Source: Alistipes montrealensis
GTDB taxonomy: Bacteria > Bacteroidota > Bacteroidia > Bacteroidales > Rikenellaceae
Direction: 5' to 3'
DNA length: 64,000 nt
Assembly: GCF_018362775.1 (NCBI RefSeq)
Contig: NZ_JAGYXY010000009.1
Coordinates: forward strand, 41,739 to 105,738
Made by a program: the position numbers and the translations under genes. This document shows positions 1 through 6,929 of this stretch, piece by piece (positions within the stretch are counted from its first letter, which is position 1; each line of letters opens with the position of its first letter). Below the pieces are notes generated by a model. It worked only from the letters and a program-made list of their open reading frames with translations. It ran no database searches and was not told where the DNA came from.

Positions 1-1048
1 GGCCTCCGCGTTCGCGTTCGGCGCGTTGCAGCGGATTGCGCGTCCATTCGGCCCAGGCGATGCGGTGTTCCACGATGTCGATGGCTGTGTAGATCGCATT
101 GCGCATCGACTGTTCGTCGGCTTTGTCCTGCCCGGCGATGTCGAAGGCAGTGCCGTGGTCAGGCGAGGTGCGCACGGCGGAAAGCCCTGCCGTGAAGTTC
201 ACCCCGTCGGGCGACAAGGTCTTGAACGGCGCCAGCCCCTGGTCGTGGTACATGGCCAGGATGCCGTCGTATTTGGCATATCCGCCCCCGGCGAAAAGTC
301 CGTCGGCTGCAAACGGCCCGAAGGCCAGCACGCCCTGGCCGAACGCTTCGACGATGGCCGGTTTGATGATCTCCTGCTCCTCGCGGCCCAGCAGCCCGCC
401 GTCGCCGGCGTGGGGGTTGAGGGCCATGACGGCGATGCGCGGTTCGACGATGCCGAAGTCCCCGACGAGCGAGCGGCGCAGCGTGTGGAGGTCTTTGACG
501 ATTTTTTCCCGCTTGATGTTCGCGGCGATCTCCGACACGGGGATGTGCTTGGTGACCAGCCCCACGCGCAGCACGTCGCTGCACATGATCATCATCGACT
601 CGCCCTGCAGTTCGGCGCTCAGGTATTCGGTGTGCCCCGTGTAGCGGAAATCGTCCGCCTGTACGGTTTCTTTGTCGAAAGGAGCGGTTACGAGCGCGTC
701 GAGATGCTCTGCTTTCAGGTCGCGCATGGCGGTTTGCAGCGCCTCCACGGCCGCACGGCCTGCTTCGGGCGTCGGCTTGCCCGGCGCGATGTCGGCCGTC
801 TCCCCGCATGCTACGAGGTTGACCTTTCCGCGGCGGGCCTCGGCGGCCGACGCCACGGGGTTGAAGGAGAACTGCTCGATCTCCGCGATGGTATTTCGGT
901 AATAGGCCGCGGCCTTGGGCGAACCGTAAACGACGGGCGTGAAAAGCTCCGTCATGCGCGGGTCGGCGAGCGCTTTGAGGATGACCTCCCAGCCGATGCC
1001 GTTCGTGTCGCCCTGCGTGATGCCTATTTTGAATTTGTTTTCCGGCAT
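1..1048 (-). CDS. pdxA: 4-hydroxythreonine-4-phosphate dehydrogenase PdxA (3' end cut by window edge)
   Basis: The reverse strand, read from an ATG at 1048, gives MPENKFKIGITQGDTNGIGWEV and stays open for 349 codons to the window edge. The N-terminal GITQGDTNGIG segment, a central TAPFDKE segment and a C-terminal MYHDQGLAPFK segment are those of PdxA, the NAD-dependent, metal-dependent dehydrogenase of the DXP-dependent pyridoxal-phosphate pathway; the histidine of the last segment belongs to the metal site. PdxA is usually about 330-360 residues, so nearly the whole protein is here and only the last few codons are missing. It is a soluble cytoplasmic enzyme. A promoter-like element lies just upstream. 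Confidence 0.93.
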   Translation of the reverse strand, partial: MPENKFKIGITQGDTNGIGWEVILKALADPRMTELFTPVVYGSPKAAAYYRNTIAEIEQFSFNPVASAAEARRGKVNLVACGETADIAPGKPTPEAGRAAVEALQTAMRDLKAEHLDALVTAPFDKETVQADDFRYTGHTEYLSAELQGESMMIMCSDVLRVGLVTKHIPVSEIAANIKREKIVKDLHTLRRSLVGDFGIVEPRIAVMALNPHAGDGGLLGREEQEIIKPAIVEAFGQGVLAFGPFAADGLFAGGGYAKYDGILAMYHDQGLAPFKTLSPDGVNFTAGLSAVRTSPDHGTAFDIAGQDKADEQSMRNAIYTAIDIVEHRIAWAEWTRNPLQRAERERGG

Positions 1049-1069
1049 AATCAATTTTATTTCAACTTA

Positions 1070-1098
1070 CAAAGTTATAAAATATTCAGAATACACAA
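1070..1098 (-). promoter_or_regulatory. Promoter of pdxA
   Basis: On the minus strand, TAACTTTG (1077-1070) matches the Bacteroidetes -7 box TAnnTTTG. An ATTG-type -33 box lies 18 bp upstream (about 1098-1096). The start codon follows about 20 nt downstream of the -7 box. Confidence 0.5.
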
Positions 1099-1134
1099 TG
1101 CTTCCGGTTCGATTAAAATGAATTTTTGCCGCGC

Positions 1135-1168
1135 TTTGCGGCAGGAGTGCAATTTTTTATTATCTTTG
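1135..1168 (+). promoter_or_regulatory. Promoter of the 6S-like RNA
   Basis: TATCTTTG at 1161-1168 is a strong Bacteroidetes -7 box. TTTG at 1135-1138 is the best -33 candidate, with a slightly long 22-bp spacer. Transcription would start near 1175, at the 5' side of the structured RNA. Confidence 0.5.
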
Positions 1169-1174
1169 TTATGG

Positions 1175-1376
1175 CAGTCTGTGGGGATTGTCGACATTTT
1201 ACGGATAAAAAGCGCATCGGCTTTTCTCTTACCGTCGGAAATTGGACACTTTCGGGTAACGTAAGGAATAAAGGTTGATGCTCTCGCTGTTTTTCAGCGT
1301 GGGCATTTGCCGCATTCTACGTTACGGGTCGTCCAATACCCCGGCGGTGGAGCAGCAAGTCTGCCCGCGCTTTTTT
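1175..1376 (+). ncRNA. ssrS: Rod-shaped structured RNA, probable 6S RNA
   Basis: A series of nested complementary segments forms one long interrupted hairpin: GCGC/GCGC (1212-1215 with 1367-1370), GGC/GCC (1219-1221 with 1363-1365), ACCGTCGG/CCGGCGGT (1231-1238 with 1341-1348, one G-U), ATTGGAC/GTCCAAT (1241-1247 with 1331-1337), GTAACGTA/TACGTTAC (1256-1263 with 1318-1325) and an apical CGCTG/CAGCG (1285-1289 with 1295-1299). The outer stem is followed directly by six Ts (1371-1376), as in a Rho-independent end. There is a promoter upstream and no ORF inside. A single long rod of about 200 nt with internal bubbles is the architecture of 6S RNA, the RNA polymerase regulator. Assignment rests on shape only; another structured RNA is possible. 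The exact 5' end is unknown. Confidence 0.55.
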
Positions 1377-1398
1377 CCGGACCGACAAGTTTGGAAAG

Positions 1399-1782
1399 AT
1401 GAGAAGAAGTGAGCGGAAAATGCTAAAATGCAATGCTGAGTTCGTAGATGTTCTGTTCCGTCTGATGTTCGAGACGTTTTGGGTGGCCCCTTATGATCAA
1501 CGGCGGGATTATCCGGTGCTGGTCAATTTCGAACGCTGTGCACGCCGTGCGTCGGTGCTGTTGGGGAAAGTCGATTTGGCGACGGCTTCCCCGGCGCAGT
1601 TGGGCGAAGTGGAACAGGCGGTCGCCTCCCTCGGACAGGCTGTCCGGCAGGTTGCCGAGTCGCGGCTGTTTTCACCCGCGGAGTGCGCCGAGGCGCTGGA
1701 ACAGGTCCGGCGGATACAGAGGGCACTGCCTGTTGGATGTGCTGTCGGAGTTGCGCCGACAGCTTCACACGACCCAGAATAG
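1399..1782 (+). CDS. Small hypothetical protein, mostly helical
   Basis: An ORF of 127 codons begins 23 nt after the end of the structured RNA. The product is predicted to be soluble and helical, with a regular pattern of Leu/Val/Ala, Arg and Glu (for example LGEVEQAVASLGQAVRQVAE at about residues 68-87). No signal peptide, membrane segment or known motif is visible. The last 15 or so residues look less coding-like. An internal ATG at 1420 (MLKCNAEF) is an equally good start and sits after GAGCGGAAA. It has no promoter of its own apart from possible read-through from the RNA gene. I do not recognise the family, and it may not be a real gene. Confidence 0.4.
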   Translation: MRRSERKMLKCNAEFVDVLFRLMFETFWVAPYDQRRDYPVLVNFERCARRASVLLGKVDLATASPAQLGEVEQAVASLGQAVRQVAESRLFSPAECAEALEQVRRIQRALPVGCAVGVAPTASHDPE

Positions 1783-1810
1783 ACCCGGAATGCCGGCTCT
1801 GCCCGGCTTC

Positions 1811-2016
1811 GGCGACCTTTGGTCGCCGGAATTACGTCGCACCCCTTGCCTCCGCTCGGGATACCTCGTAATTCTTTGGTATTGTTCCCGGAATTACGTC
1901 GCGATGCTCCGTTTTTCCTGTGGCGGCTCGGCAAAGCCGCGAAAAATCGAGAACGATAGAAAATGCACCGCACCCCGGTCTGGAAATGTATTCCCTGCCG
2001 GGGTGCGATCCATTTT
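1811..2016. repeat. Inverted- and direct-repeat patch, including a terminator-like hairpin
   Basis: This non-coding stretch has a perfect 7-bp hairpin GGCGACC-TTT-GGTCGCC (1811-1827), two copies of CCGGAATTACGTCGC (1826-1840 and 1888-1902, 62 bp apart), and a large imperfect palindrome whose 19-nt arms lie at 1960-1978 and 1998-2016 around the core GCACCCCGG/CCGGGGTGC. Read on the minus strand, the last hairpin ends in a T-rich stretch 15 nt past the stop of the methyltransferase gene, so it may terminate that operon. The direct repeats are not explained by termination and suggest a small repetitive element. Confidence 0.55.
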
Positions 2017-2030
2017 CAGTCCTTCGGACT

Positions 2031-2786
2031 TTACTTCCCGGCTTTTGCACTCGCCTGTCGGCGGAATTCAGCGCAGATGATACCCGTCGCCATGGCGACG
2101 TTCAGCGATTCCGAACCCCGGCGGTCGGCCGGCCAGGGCGGGATGAAGAGTTTCTGCGTGACGGCCTGCGCTGCGGCGTCCGTGATGCCGCGGCCCTCGT
2201 TGCCCATCACGACGATGCCTGCCGGGGCGAGTTGCGCGTCGTAGATATTTTTGCCTTCGAGGAACGTCCCGTAAACCGGAAGCCCTTGTGCGGCGGCCTC
2301 CGTGAGCAGTTTCGCCAGGTCAGTGTAGTGTACGCGTACCCGCACGACAGCCCCCATCGTGGCCTGCACGACTTTGGGGTTGAAACAGTCGGCCGAGGTT
2401 TCGGAGCAGACGATGTCCGTAATTCCGAACCAGTCGGCCAGCCGGATGATCGTGCCCAGGTTGCCGGGGTTCTGTACGTCGTCGAGCGCCAGCGTCAACC
2501 GCCCTTTCAGTTGCGTCGGCCGCAGGTCGTAATGCGGCGTTTCGACCAATGCCAGCGAGTTGTTGGCGGTTTTCAGCAACGAGAGCCGTTCCATTTCGCG
2601 CGGGGCGACGATTTCCACTTCCGGGCCTTCGAAAACCCCTTCCAATGCAAATATTTTGCGTACGCGCAGGTGCGATGTCCGCAGTTCGCCGATGAGTTTT
2701 TCCCCTTCGGCGACAAAAAGTCCGTGCTCCGTGCGGCCGCGTTTGTCGGCCAGTGCGCGGACGAGTTGTATTTCGGCTTTTGTCAT
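2031..2786 (-). CDS. SpoU/TrmH-family RNA 2'-O-methyltransferase
   Basis: The protein is 251 residues from MTKAEIQLVRALADKRGR. An N-terminal SpoU substrate-binding part (EGEKLIGEL) is followed by the SPOUT catalytic domain with its three motifs: DDVQNPGNLGTIIRLADWFG (about 103-122, the catalytic Asn/Arg motif), VVMGNEGRGI, and the C-terminal IPPWPADRRGSESLNVAMAT that builds the trefoil knot and SAM pocket. Members 2'-O-methylate ribose in 23S rRNA or tRNA. The target cannot be read from sequence. The start codon overlaps the end of rnz by 4 bp (ATGA), which points to translational coupling in the trxB-to-methyltransferase run. Confidence 0.88.
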   Translation of the reverse strand: MTKAEIQLVRALADKRGRTEHGLFVAEGEKLIGELRTSHLRVRKIFALEGVFEGPEVEIVAPREMERLSLLKTANNSLALVETPHYDLRPTQLKGRLTLALDDVQNPGNLGTIIRLADWFGITDIVCSETSADCFNPKVVQATMGAVVRVRVHYTDLAKLLTEAAAQGLPVYGTFLEGKNIYDAQLAPAGIVVMGNEGRGITDAAAQAVTQKLFIPPWPADRRGSESLNVAMATGIICAEFRRQASAKAGK

Positions 2787-3706
2787 CGTTGTTTTTCGAT
2801 GGTGTAGGTGGTTCCTTCGGTTGCCGGATAGCTCTCCGGGAAGAGCGCCCGCGCTTCTTCGACCAGCGGCGCATCGTCCTTGTAACGCGACGAGTAGTGA
2901 CCGATCACGAGCCGCTTGGCGCCCGCTTTCAGGGCCGCTTTTGCGGCGTCCGCGGTGGTCGAATGTCCCCGGTCTTTGGCGCTCCGCTGTTCGGCGGCGG
3001 CGTAGGTCGCCTCGTGGTACATCAGGTCGACTCCCTTGCACAGTCCTGCGGCCTTGGCCGAGAAATTCGTGTCCGAGAGATAGGCGTATGAGCGCGGCGC
3101 ATAAGGACGGTAGGTCAGTGCGGCGTTGGGAATCACTTCGCCTGTGGCCAGTTGCAGGTCCTCGCCCCGTTTGGCGGCGGTGATCTGCGCGACCGAAAGC
3201 CCGTATTTCGCGATCTTGAACTTTTCGATATTCAGCGGCGGCTCCTTTTCGCGGAAAAGGAATCCGGCGCACGGTACGCGGTGGCGCAGCGGGATGCTCC
3301 ATACTTCGAGCGTGCGGTTCTCCAGCAGCAGCGTGTGGCGGGTCGTGTCGACCTCGGTCCACGACACGGTGTAGGGCAGTTCGCTGTCGAAGTATTTGAG
3401 GTGGCAGGCCAGAATCTCGCCGAAGGGGGCCGGAGCAAAGACCTTCAGCGGGGTTTTACGTCCGTAGAGTGCCAGCGTCGAGATGAGCGGGAACAACCCG
3501 AAAACGTGGTCGCCGTGGAGGTGCGAGATGAACACGGCGCGGATTTTCAGCGGGTTGACCCCGTAGCGGATCAACTGTTGCTGCACACCCTCGCCCGCAT
3601 CCACGAGGTAGTATTGTTCATGGATGTTGACCGCCTGCGCCGACGGATGCCGGCTCGACGTGGGTTTCGCCGAGGACGAGCCTAATATGGTAACGCTGAA
3701 ACTCAA
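2783..3706 (-). CDS. rnz: Ribonuclease Z (tRNA 3'-endonuclease)
   Basis: This 307-residue metallo-beta-lactamase-fold protein carries the zinc motif SHLHGDH at 61-67 (His62, His64, Asp66, His67), the downstream SDTNFS segment and the C-terminal GHYSSRY. The length and the DAGEGVQQQL segment fit the short form of RNase Z/ElaC. The enzyme cleaves tRNA precursors after the discriminator base. This matters here because the tRNA-Glu and tRNA-Pro genes in the window do not encode CCA. It overlaps the methyltransferase gene by 4 bp and follows the lipoprotein gene by 5 bp. Confidence 0.94.
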   Translation of the reverse strand: MSFSVTILGSSSAKPTSSRHPSAQAVNIHEQYYLVDAGEGVQQQLIRYGVNPLKIRAVFISHLHGDHVFGLFPLISTLALYGRKTPLKVFAPAPFGEILACHLKYFDSELPYTVSWTEVDTTRHTLLLENRTLEVWSIPLRHRVPCAGFLFREKEPPLNIEKFKIAKYGLSVAQITAAKRGEDLQLATGEVIPNAALTYRPYAPRSYAYLSDTNFSAKAAGLCKGVDLMYHEATYAAAEQRSAKDRGHSTTADAAKAALKAGAKRLVIGHYSSRYKDDAPLVEEARALFPESYPATEGTTYTIEKQR

Positions 3707-3711
3707 CCTGT

Positions 3712-4122
3712 CTATTTTTTATACTTTATGAATGTCGCCAAAAGTCGGTTGGTCGTGAAGACGCTCTGGGATGTGGTGGCCGTTCGGGTCTTGCTGCCGT
3801 CGTCGTTTTTCTCGATCTTTTCGGTCGTCGTGTAGGTCGGGGCGGAGGTTTCGCTCACGATGCCTTCGAAGACGATGGCGTCGGCCCCTTTCTCCCGGCC
3901 AGTCCGTTCGATGAGGGCCTGCGCCTCCTCCAGCGTCTTGCCGAAGGGTGTCGCCTCGATGCTGCCCATCGTTTCGTAGTCCGAGGGAACGTCCTTCCAG
4001 TCGAAATAAAGTTCCGGCGCGGTTCCGGTTGTCGGATAGGCTTTGCCAATATAAGTGGTGCGGATTTCGGCGCACGATGCGATGCAGCACGTTGCTGCCA
4101 ACAGCAGGAGGTATCTCTTCAT
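3712..4122 (-). CDS. Small periplasmic/outer-membrane lipoprotein, unknown function
   Basis: The protein is 136 residues. The N-terminus MKRYLLLLAATCCIASC is an SPII signal with Cys17 as the likely lipidated residue. The mature part starts with a short linker, has a compact alpha/beta segment around TLEEAQALIERTGREKGADAIVFEGI, and ends in a Thr/Lys-rich tail. The 'Ala-x-GADAIVFE' piece resembles small lipoproteins that handle conserved Gly-Ala-Asp repeats, but I cannot name the family. It is 10 bp after trxB and 5 bp before rnz, so it is almost certainly co-transcribed. Confidence 0.8.
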   Translation of the reverse strand: MKRYLLLLAATCCIASCAEIRTTYIGKAYPTTGTAPELYFDWKDVPSDYETMGSIEATPFGKTLEEAQALIERTGREKGADAIVFEGIVSETSAPTYTTTEKIEKNDDGSKTRTATTSQSVFTTNRLLATFIKYKK

Positions 4123-4132
4123 TGTATGTTTT

Positions 4133-5062
4133 TTATTGTTGCATCAGCAGGAAGCGTTCGCAGTCCAACGCTGCGACGCATCCCGAGCCGGCGGCCGTAA
4201 CGGCCTGGCGGTAATGGGGGTCCTTCACGTCGCCCGCGGCAAAGACGCCTTCGACGCTTGTGCGCGAACTGATGCCTTCGACCTTGATGTAGCCGTCGGC
4301 GTCGAGTTTCAACTGGTCGCAGAAAAGTTCCGTGTTGGGGTGGTGTCCGATCGCCAGGAAGAATCCCGCAATGTCGATCGTCTTCTCCGTGCCGTCGTTT
4401 TTGCGCAGCAGCGCACCCGTCACCCCCGACTCGTCGCCCAGCACCTCGGCGGTGTTGTGCTCGAAGAGGATTTCGATGTTCGGCGTGTTGAACACCCGTT
4501 GCTGCATCGCCTTCGAGGCGCGCAGGTGGGGCTTGCGCACGATCATGTAGACCTTGCGGCAGAGCGATGCGAGGTAGGTGGCTTCCTCGCAGGCGGTGTC
4601 GCCGCCGCCTACCACGGCTACGTCTTTCTTGCGGTAGAAGAAACCGTCGCACGTGGCGCAGGCGCTCACGCCCATCCCGCGGAACTTGGTTTCGGAGGGG
4701 AGACCGAGATACTTGGCCGAGGCTCCCGTGGCGATGATCAGCGTTTCGGCCTTAATCTCCTTTTCGCCGTCGACTACGACGTGAAAGGGCCGCGACGAGA
4801 GGTCTACGCGCGTGACGTTGCCTGTGCGGATGTCGGCGCCGAACCGCTCGGCCTGCTTGCGCATCAGTCCCATCAGGTCGGGACCGCTCACGCTGTCGGG
4901 ATGTCCCGGGAAATTCTCCACGTCGGTGGTCGTCGTAAGCTGTCCGCCCGGCTCGATGCCTTCGTAAAGCACCGGGGCGAGGTTGGCGCGCGAGGTATAG
5001 ATTGCGGCGGTGTACCCTGCGGGGCCGCTGCCGATGATCAGGACTTTTACTTGTTCTTCCAT
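4133..5062 (-). CDS. trxB: Thioredoxin reductase
   Basis: The protein has 309 residues, the usual bacterial TrxB length. It has the N-terminal FAD motif GSGPAGYTAA (11-20), the redox-active disulfide SACATCDGFF with Cys135 and Cys138, and the NADPH motif GGGDTACEEA. The C-terminal part ends with the second FAD segment GVFAAGDVKD. It passes electrons from NADPH to thioredoxin in the cytoplasm. It starts 23 bp after the pseudokinase gene and lies 10 bp before a lipoprotein gene in a long minus-strand operon. Confidence 0.97.
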   Translation of the reverse strand: MEEQVKVLIIGSGPAGYTAAIYTSRANLAPVLYEGIEPGGQLTTTTDVENFPGHPDSVSGPDLMGLMRKQAERFGADIRTGNVTRVDLSSRPFHVVVDGEKEIKAETLIIATGASAKYLGLPSETKFRGMGVSACATCDGFFYRKKDVAVVGGGDTACEEATYLASLCRKVYMIVRKPHLRASKAMQQRVFNTPNIEILFEHNTAEVLGDESGVTGALLRKNDGTEKTIDIAGFFLAIGHHPNTELFCDQLKLDADGYIKVEGISSRTSVEGVFAAGDVKDPHYRQAVTAAGSGCVAALDCERFLLMQQ

Positions 5063-5085
5063 ATTGTCAGTTGTTTTAGCATGTT

Positions 5086-6051
5086 CTATTCATTATTCGT
5101 TCCAAATTCCGTCAGGCGGCGTCCCAGGTAATCGAATTCCGCCCAACGGCCGCCTTTGCGCACGCGGACGACGCTTTCCGAAGGCGCATAGTCGACGATC
5201 TCGTATTCGGGAGGAATGACATAGCGCCCTTTCCGGTCGATCAGTCCCATCCCCGACGGTGTTTCGACCTCGGCGCGTCCTTCGCGGAAATCGCCTGCCC
5301 AGAGATATTGCGCCGGGATCACGGGGTTGTTGTTCGTGTCTACGAACCCGAATCCGCTTTCGTCCTCGACGCATACCAGCCCTTCGAAGACATGGCTTGT
5401 CCAGCGGTGGCCCGTCAGGCGGCGCTGCGGAGTATATGCGGCCTCCACATCGCTGACCTGCATCGGACCGGCGTTTTGCCGGACCTGCTCCCGCAGAGCC
5501 TCGAAAGCCGCATCGTCCCCCGGGGAGCCGAAATGGCCGTCGTGGTAACGCAGCGGGACAAACCGTCCGTTTACCCAGCGCAGGTTGTCGGCCCGGAGGT
5601 TGTTGTGCGAAAAGTCCAGTTCCCGCAGGGCCGCCTGCAGGGCGTCGAGCGCCGCGAGCAACCGGTCGGCGGGCTGCGTATGCAGCGCTTCGGCAACCGA
5701 TTTGCCTGCGGGCAGGTGTTGGAGTACCAGGTCGAAACGCCGTTCACTGCCGGCCGGGTCGGTCCACTGCAATTCGCCCCGCAGGATACGGTATTCCGTG
5801 AGCCATTCGGTGTTGAGGCGTCCGAGTTGCGATGCCGTGCGCTCGATCGAGGTCAGCGCGATGGGCGAAAGCGGCATCGAGAGCAGCCATTGCCGGCCGC
5901 CCCAGGTGATCTCGGCTTCGGCGAAACGTGTCGTGCGCATCAGCCGCGGCAGGCCGTCCGTGCCGGTTGCGGCCCGGGCGTCGGTGAGCGTCTCGAACGA
6001 AAGGTTGGGCGTCAGCAGTGCCCGGGTGAAGATTTGCAGCGTCGGTGTCAT
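5086..6051 (-). CDS. WG-repeat protein with a degenerate kinase-like domain (pseudokinase)
   Basis: The 321-residue protein begins at the ATG at 6051, 3 bp after the stop of the VWA gene. Residues 1-200 align in layout with the WG kinase encoded at 30095-31279: where that protein has HGDLKPEN at 149-156, this one has HNNLRADN at the same positions, and the DFD metal motif is replaced by YHDGH (about 169-173). The catalytic Asp and Lys are therefore lost. Residues 225-315 hold two or three WG repeats (GFGFVDTNNNPVIP, GMGLIDRKGRYVIP, GRWAEFDYLGRRL). No signal peptide is seen, so it is cytoplasmic. It probably acts as a scaffold for the VWA and DUF4954 proteins encoded upstream; that role is inferred only from position. 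Confidence 0.75.
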   Translation of the reverse strand: MTPTLQIFTRALLTPNLSFETLTDARAATGTDGLPRLMRTTRFAEAEITWGGRQWLLSMPLSPIALTSIERTASQLGRLNTEWLTEYRILRGELQWTDPAGSERRFDLVLQHLPAGKSVAEALHTQPADRLLAALDALQAALRELDFSHNNLRADNLRWVNGRFVPLRYHDGHFGSPGDDAAFEALREQVRQNAGPMQVSDVEAAYTPQRRLTGHRWTSHVFEGLVCVEDESGFGFVDTNNNPVIPAQYLWAGDFREGRAEVETPSGMGLIDRKGRYVIPPEYEIVDYAPSESVVRVRKGGRWAEFDYLGRRLTEFGTNNE

Positions 6052-6053
6052 GG

Positions 6054-6911
6054 CTATTCGGTTTTTACGCTGATGGACCCGATGTTGAGCATGGTGATCA
6101 GTTCCTCGGCCGAGGCGTTGAAACTCATGCCGCGAAACGGCGGCAGGGCGCCGGGGCCTTTGGCCTCGCGGATCGCTTCGTTGAAGACCTCGGGCATGGG
6201 GCTCGAGCAGTCGTAGAGTACCGCCGCGTAGCGGTTGGGGTAGGAGGCCTCCTCCGCCGAAGGGAAGAAGACCATGTGCGGGGTGTCGCCCGCGGCGATG
6301 TGTATGTTTACCAGCAGCACGTTGCCGTCGGTCGTGCCGAGCGATTTGATCTGTTTGGCCACGGCGCGCAGTTCCGCGTCGTCGCAGTCGGTGGCTTCGC
6401 CGTCGGTGATGTTGAAGACCATCGGCGGAAAACTGTCGGCATGGGCCGGGTCGGCGCACCACTCCGCGGCGATGTCGCGCACGCGTCGCAGAGCCTCGCA
6501 CATCGGGGTCTGCCCCGCGGCTTCGGGCTCCACCCATACCGGGGAGGGAATCTCGCGCAGGGCCACGCTCCCGTCCGGCAGGCGGTATTCGATCACCTCT
6601 TTCTTTATGGGCGGTTCTCCGGCCGCCAGTTCCGCCACGGAAATCAGCTCTTTGCCGCCCGGCAGCAGGGAGTAAACCTCGTCGTCGCCCGAGTAGCCGA
6701 TGACGGCGATGTCGTAGTAATCCCGGACTCCGTCGCTGCGGCGGGCTCGTTCGATCAGCTCGAACAGCATGCCGTTAGTGACGGAAGCCACGGCCTGGGC
6801 TTTGGTCATCTGCCGTCCCCGGAAGAGGATTTGTTCGGCCATCGAGCCCGAGCCGTCGATGGCGAGGATAAAGGCTGTGCGGTGGGTGCGTGTGATGCTT
6901 TGTGTATACAT
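6054..6911 (-). CDS. VWA (von Willebrand factor A) domain protein
   Basis: This 285-residue cytoplasmic protein has a MIDAS metal site DGSGS at 19-23 and a further MIDAS segment NITDGEATD, the pattern of a complete VWA domain of the TerY/YegL kind. Between them is a Pro- and Glu-rich insert. There is no signal peptide or membrane helix. In this family VWA proteins are usually partners of kinases, phosphatases or AAA+ machines. Here the next gene, 3 bp downstream, is a WG-repeat pseudokinase and the preceding gene a DUF4954 beta-helix protein, so the three probably act together. The specific function is unknown. Confidence 0.85.
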   Translation of the reverse strand: MYTQSITRTHRTAFILAIDGSGSMAEQILFRGRQMTKAQAVASVTNGMLFELIERARRSDGVRDYYDIAVIGYSGDDEVYSLLPGGKELISVAELAAGEPPIKKEVIEYRLPDGSVALREIPSPVWVEPEAAGQTPMCEALRRVRDIAAEWCADPAHADSFPPMVFNITDGEATDCDDAELRAVAKQIKSLGTTDGNVLLVNIHIAAGDTPHMVFFPSAEEASYPNRYAAVLYDCSSPMPEVFNEAIREAKGPGALPPFRGMSFNASAEELITMLNIGSISVKTE

Positions 6912-6929
6912 GTTGCGTCGTATGTTCGT

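Noticed and set aside
1920..2807. A 295-codon plus-strand ORF over the methyltransferase gene
   Set aside because: The minus strand has a complete SPOUT domain in the same place.
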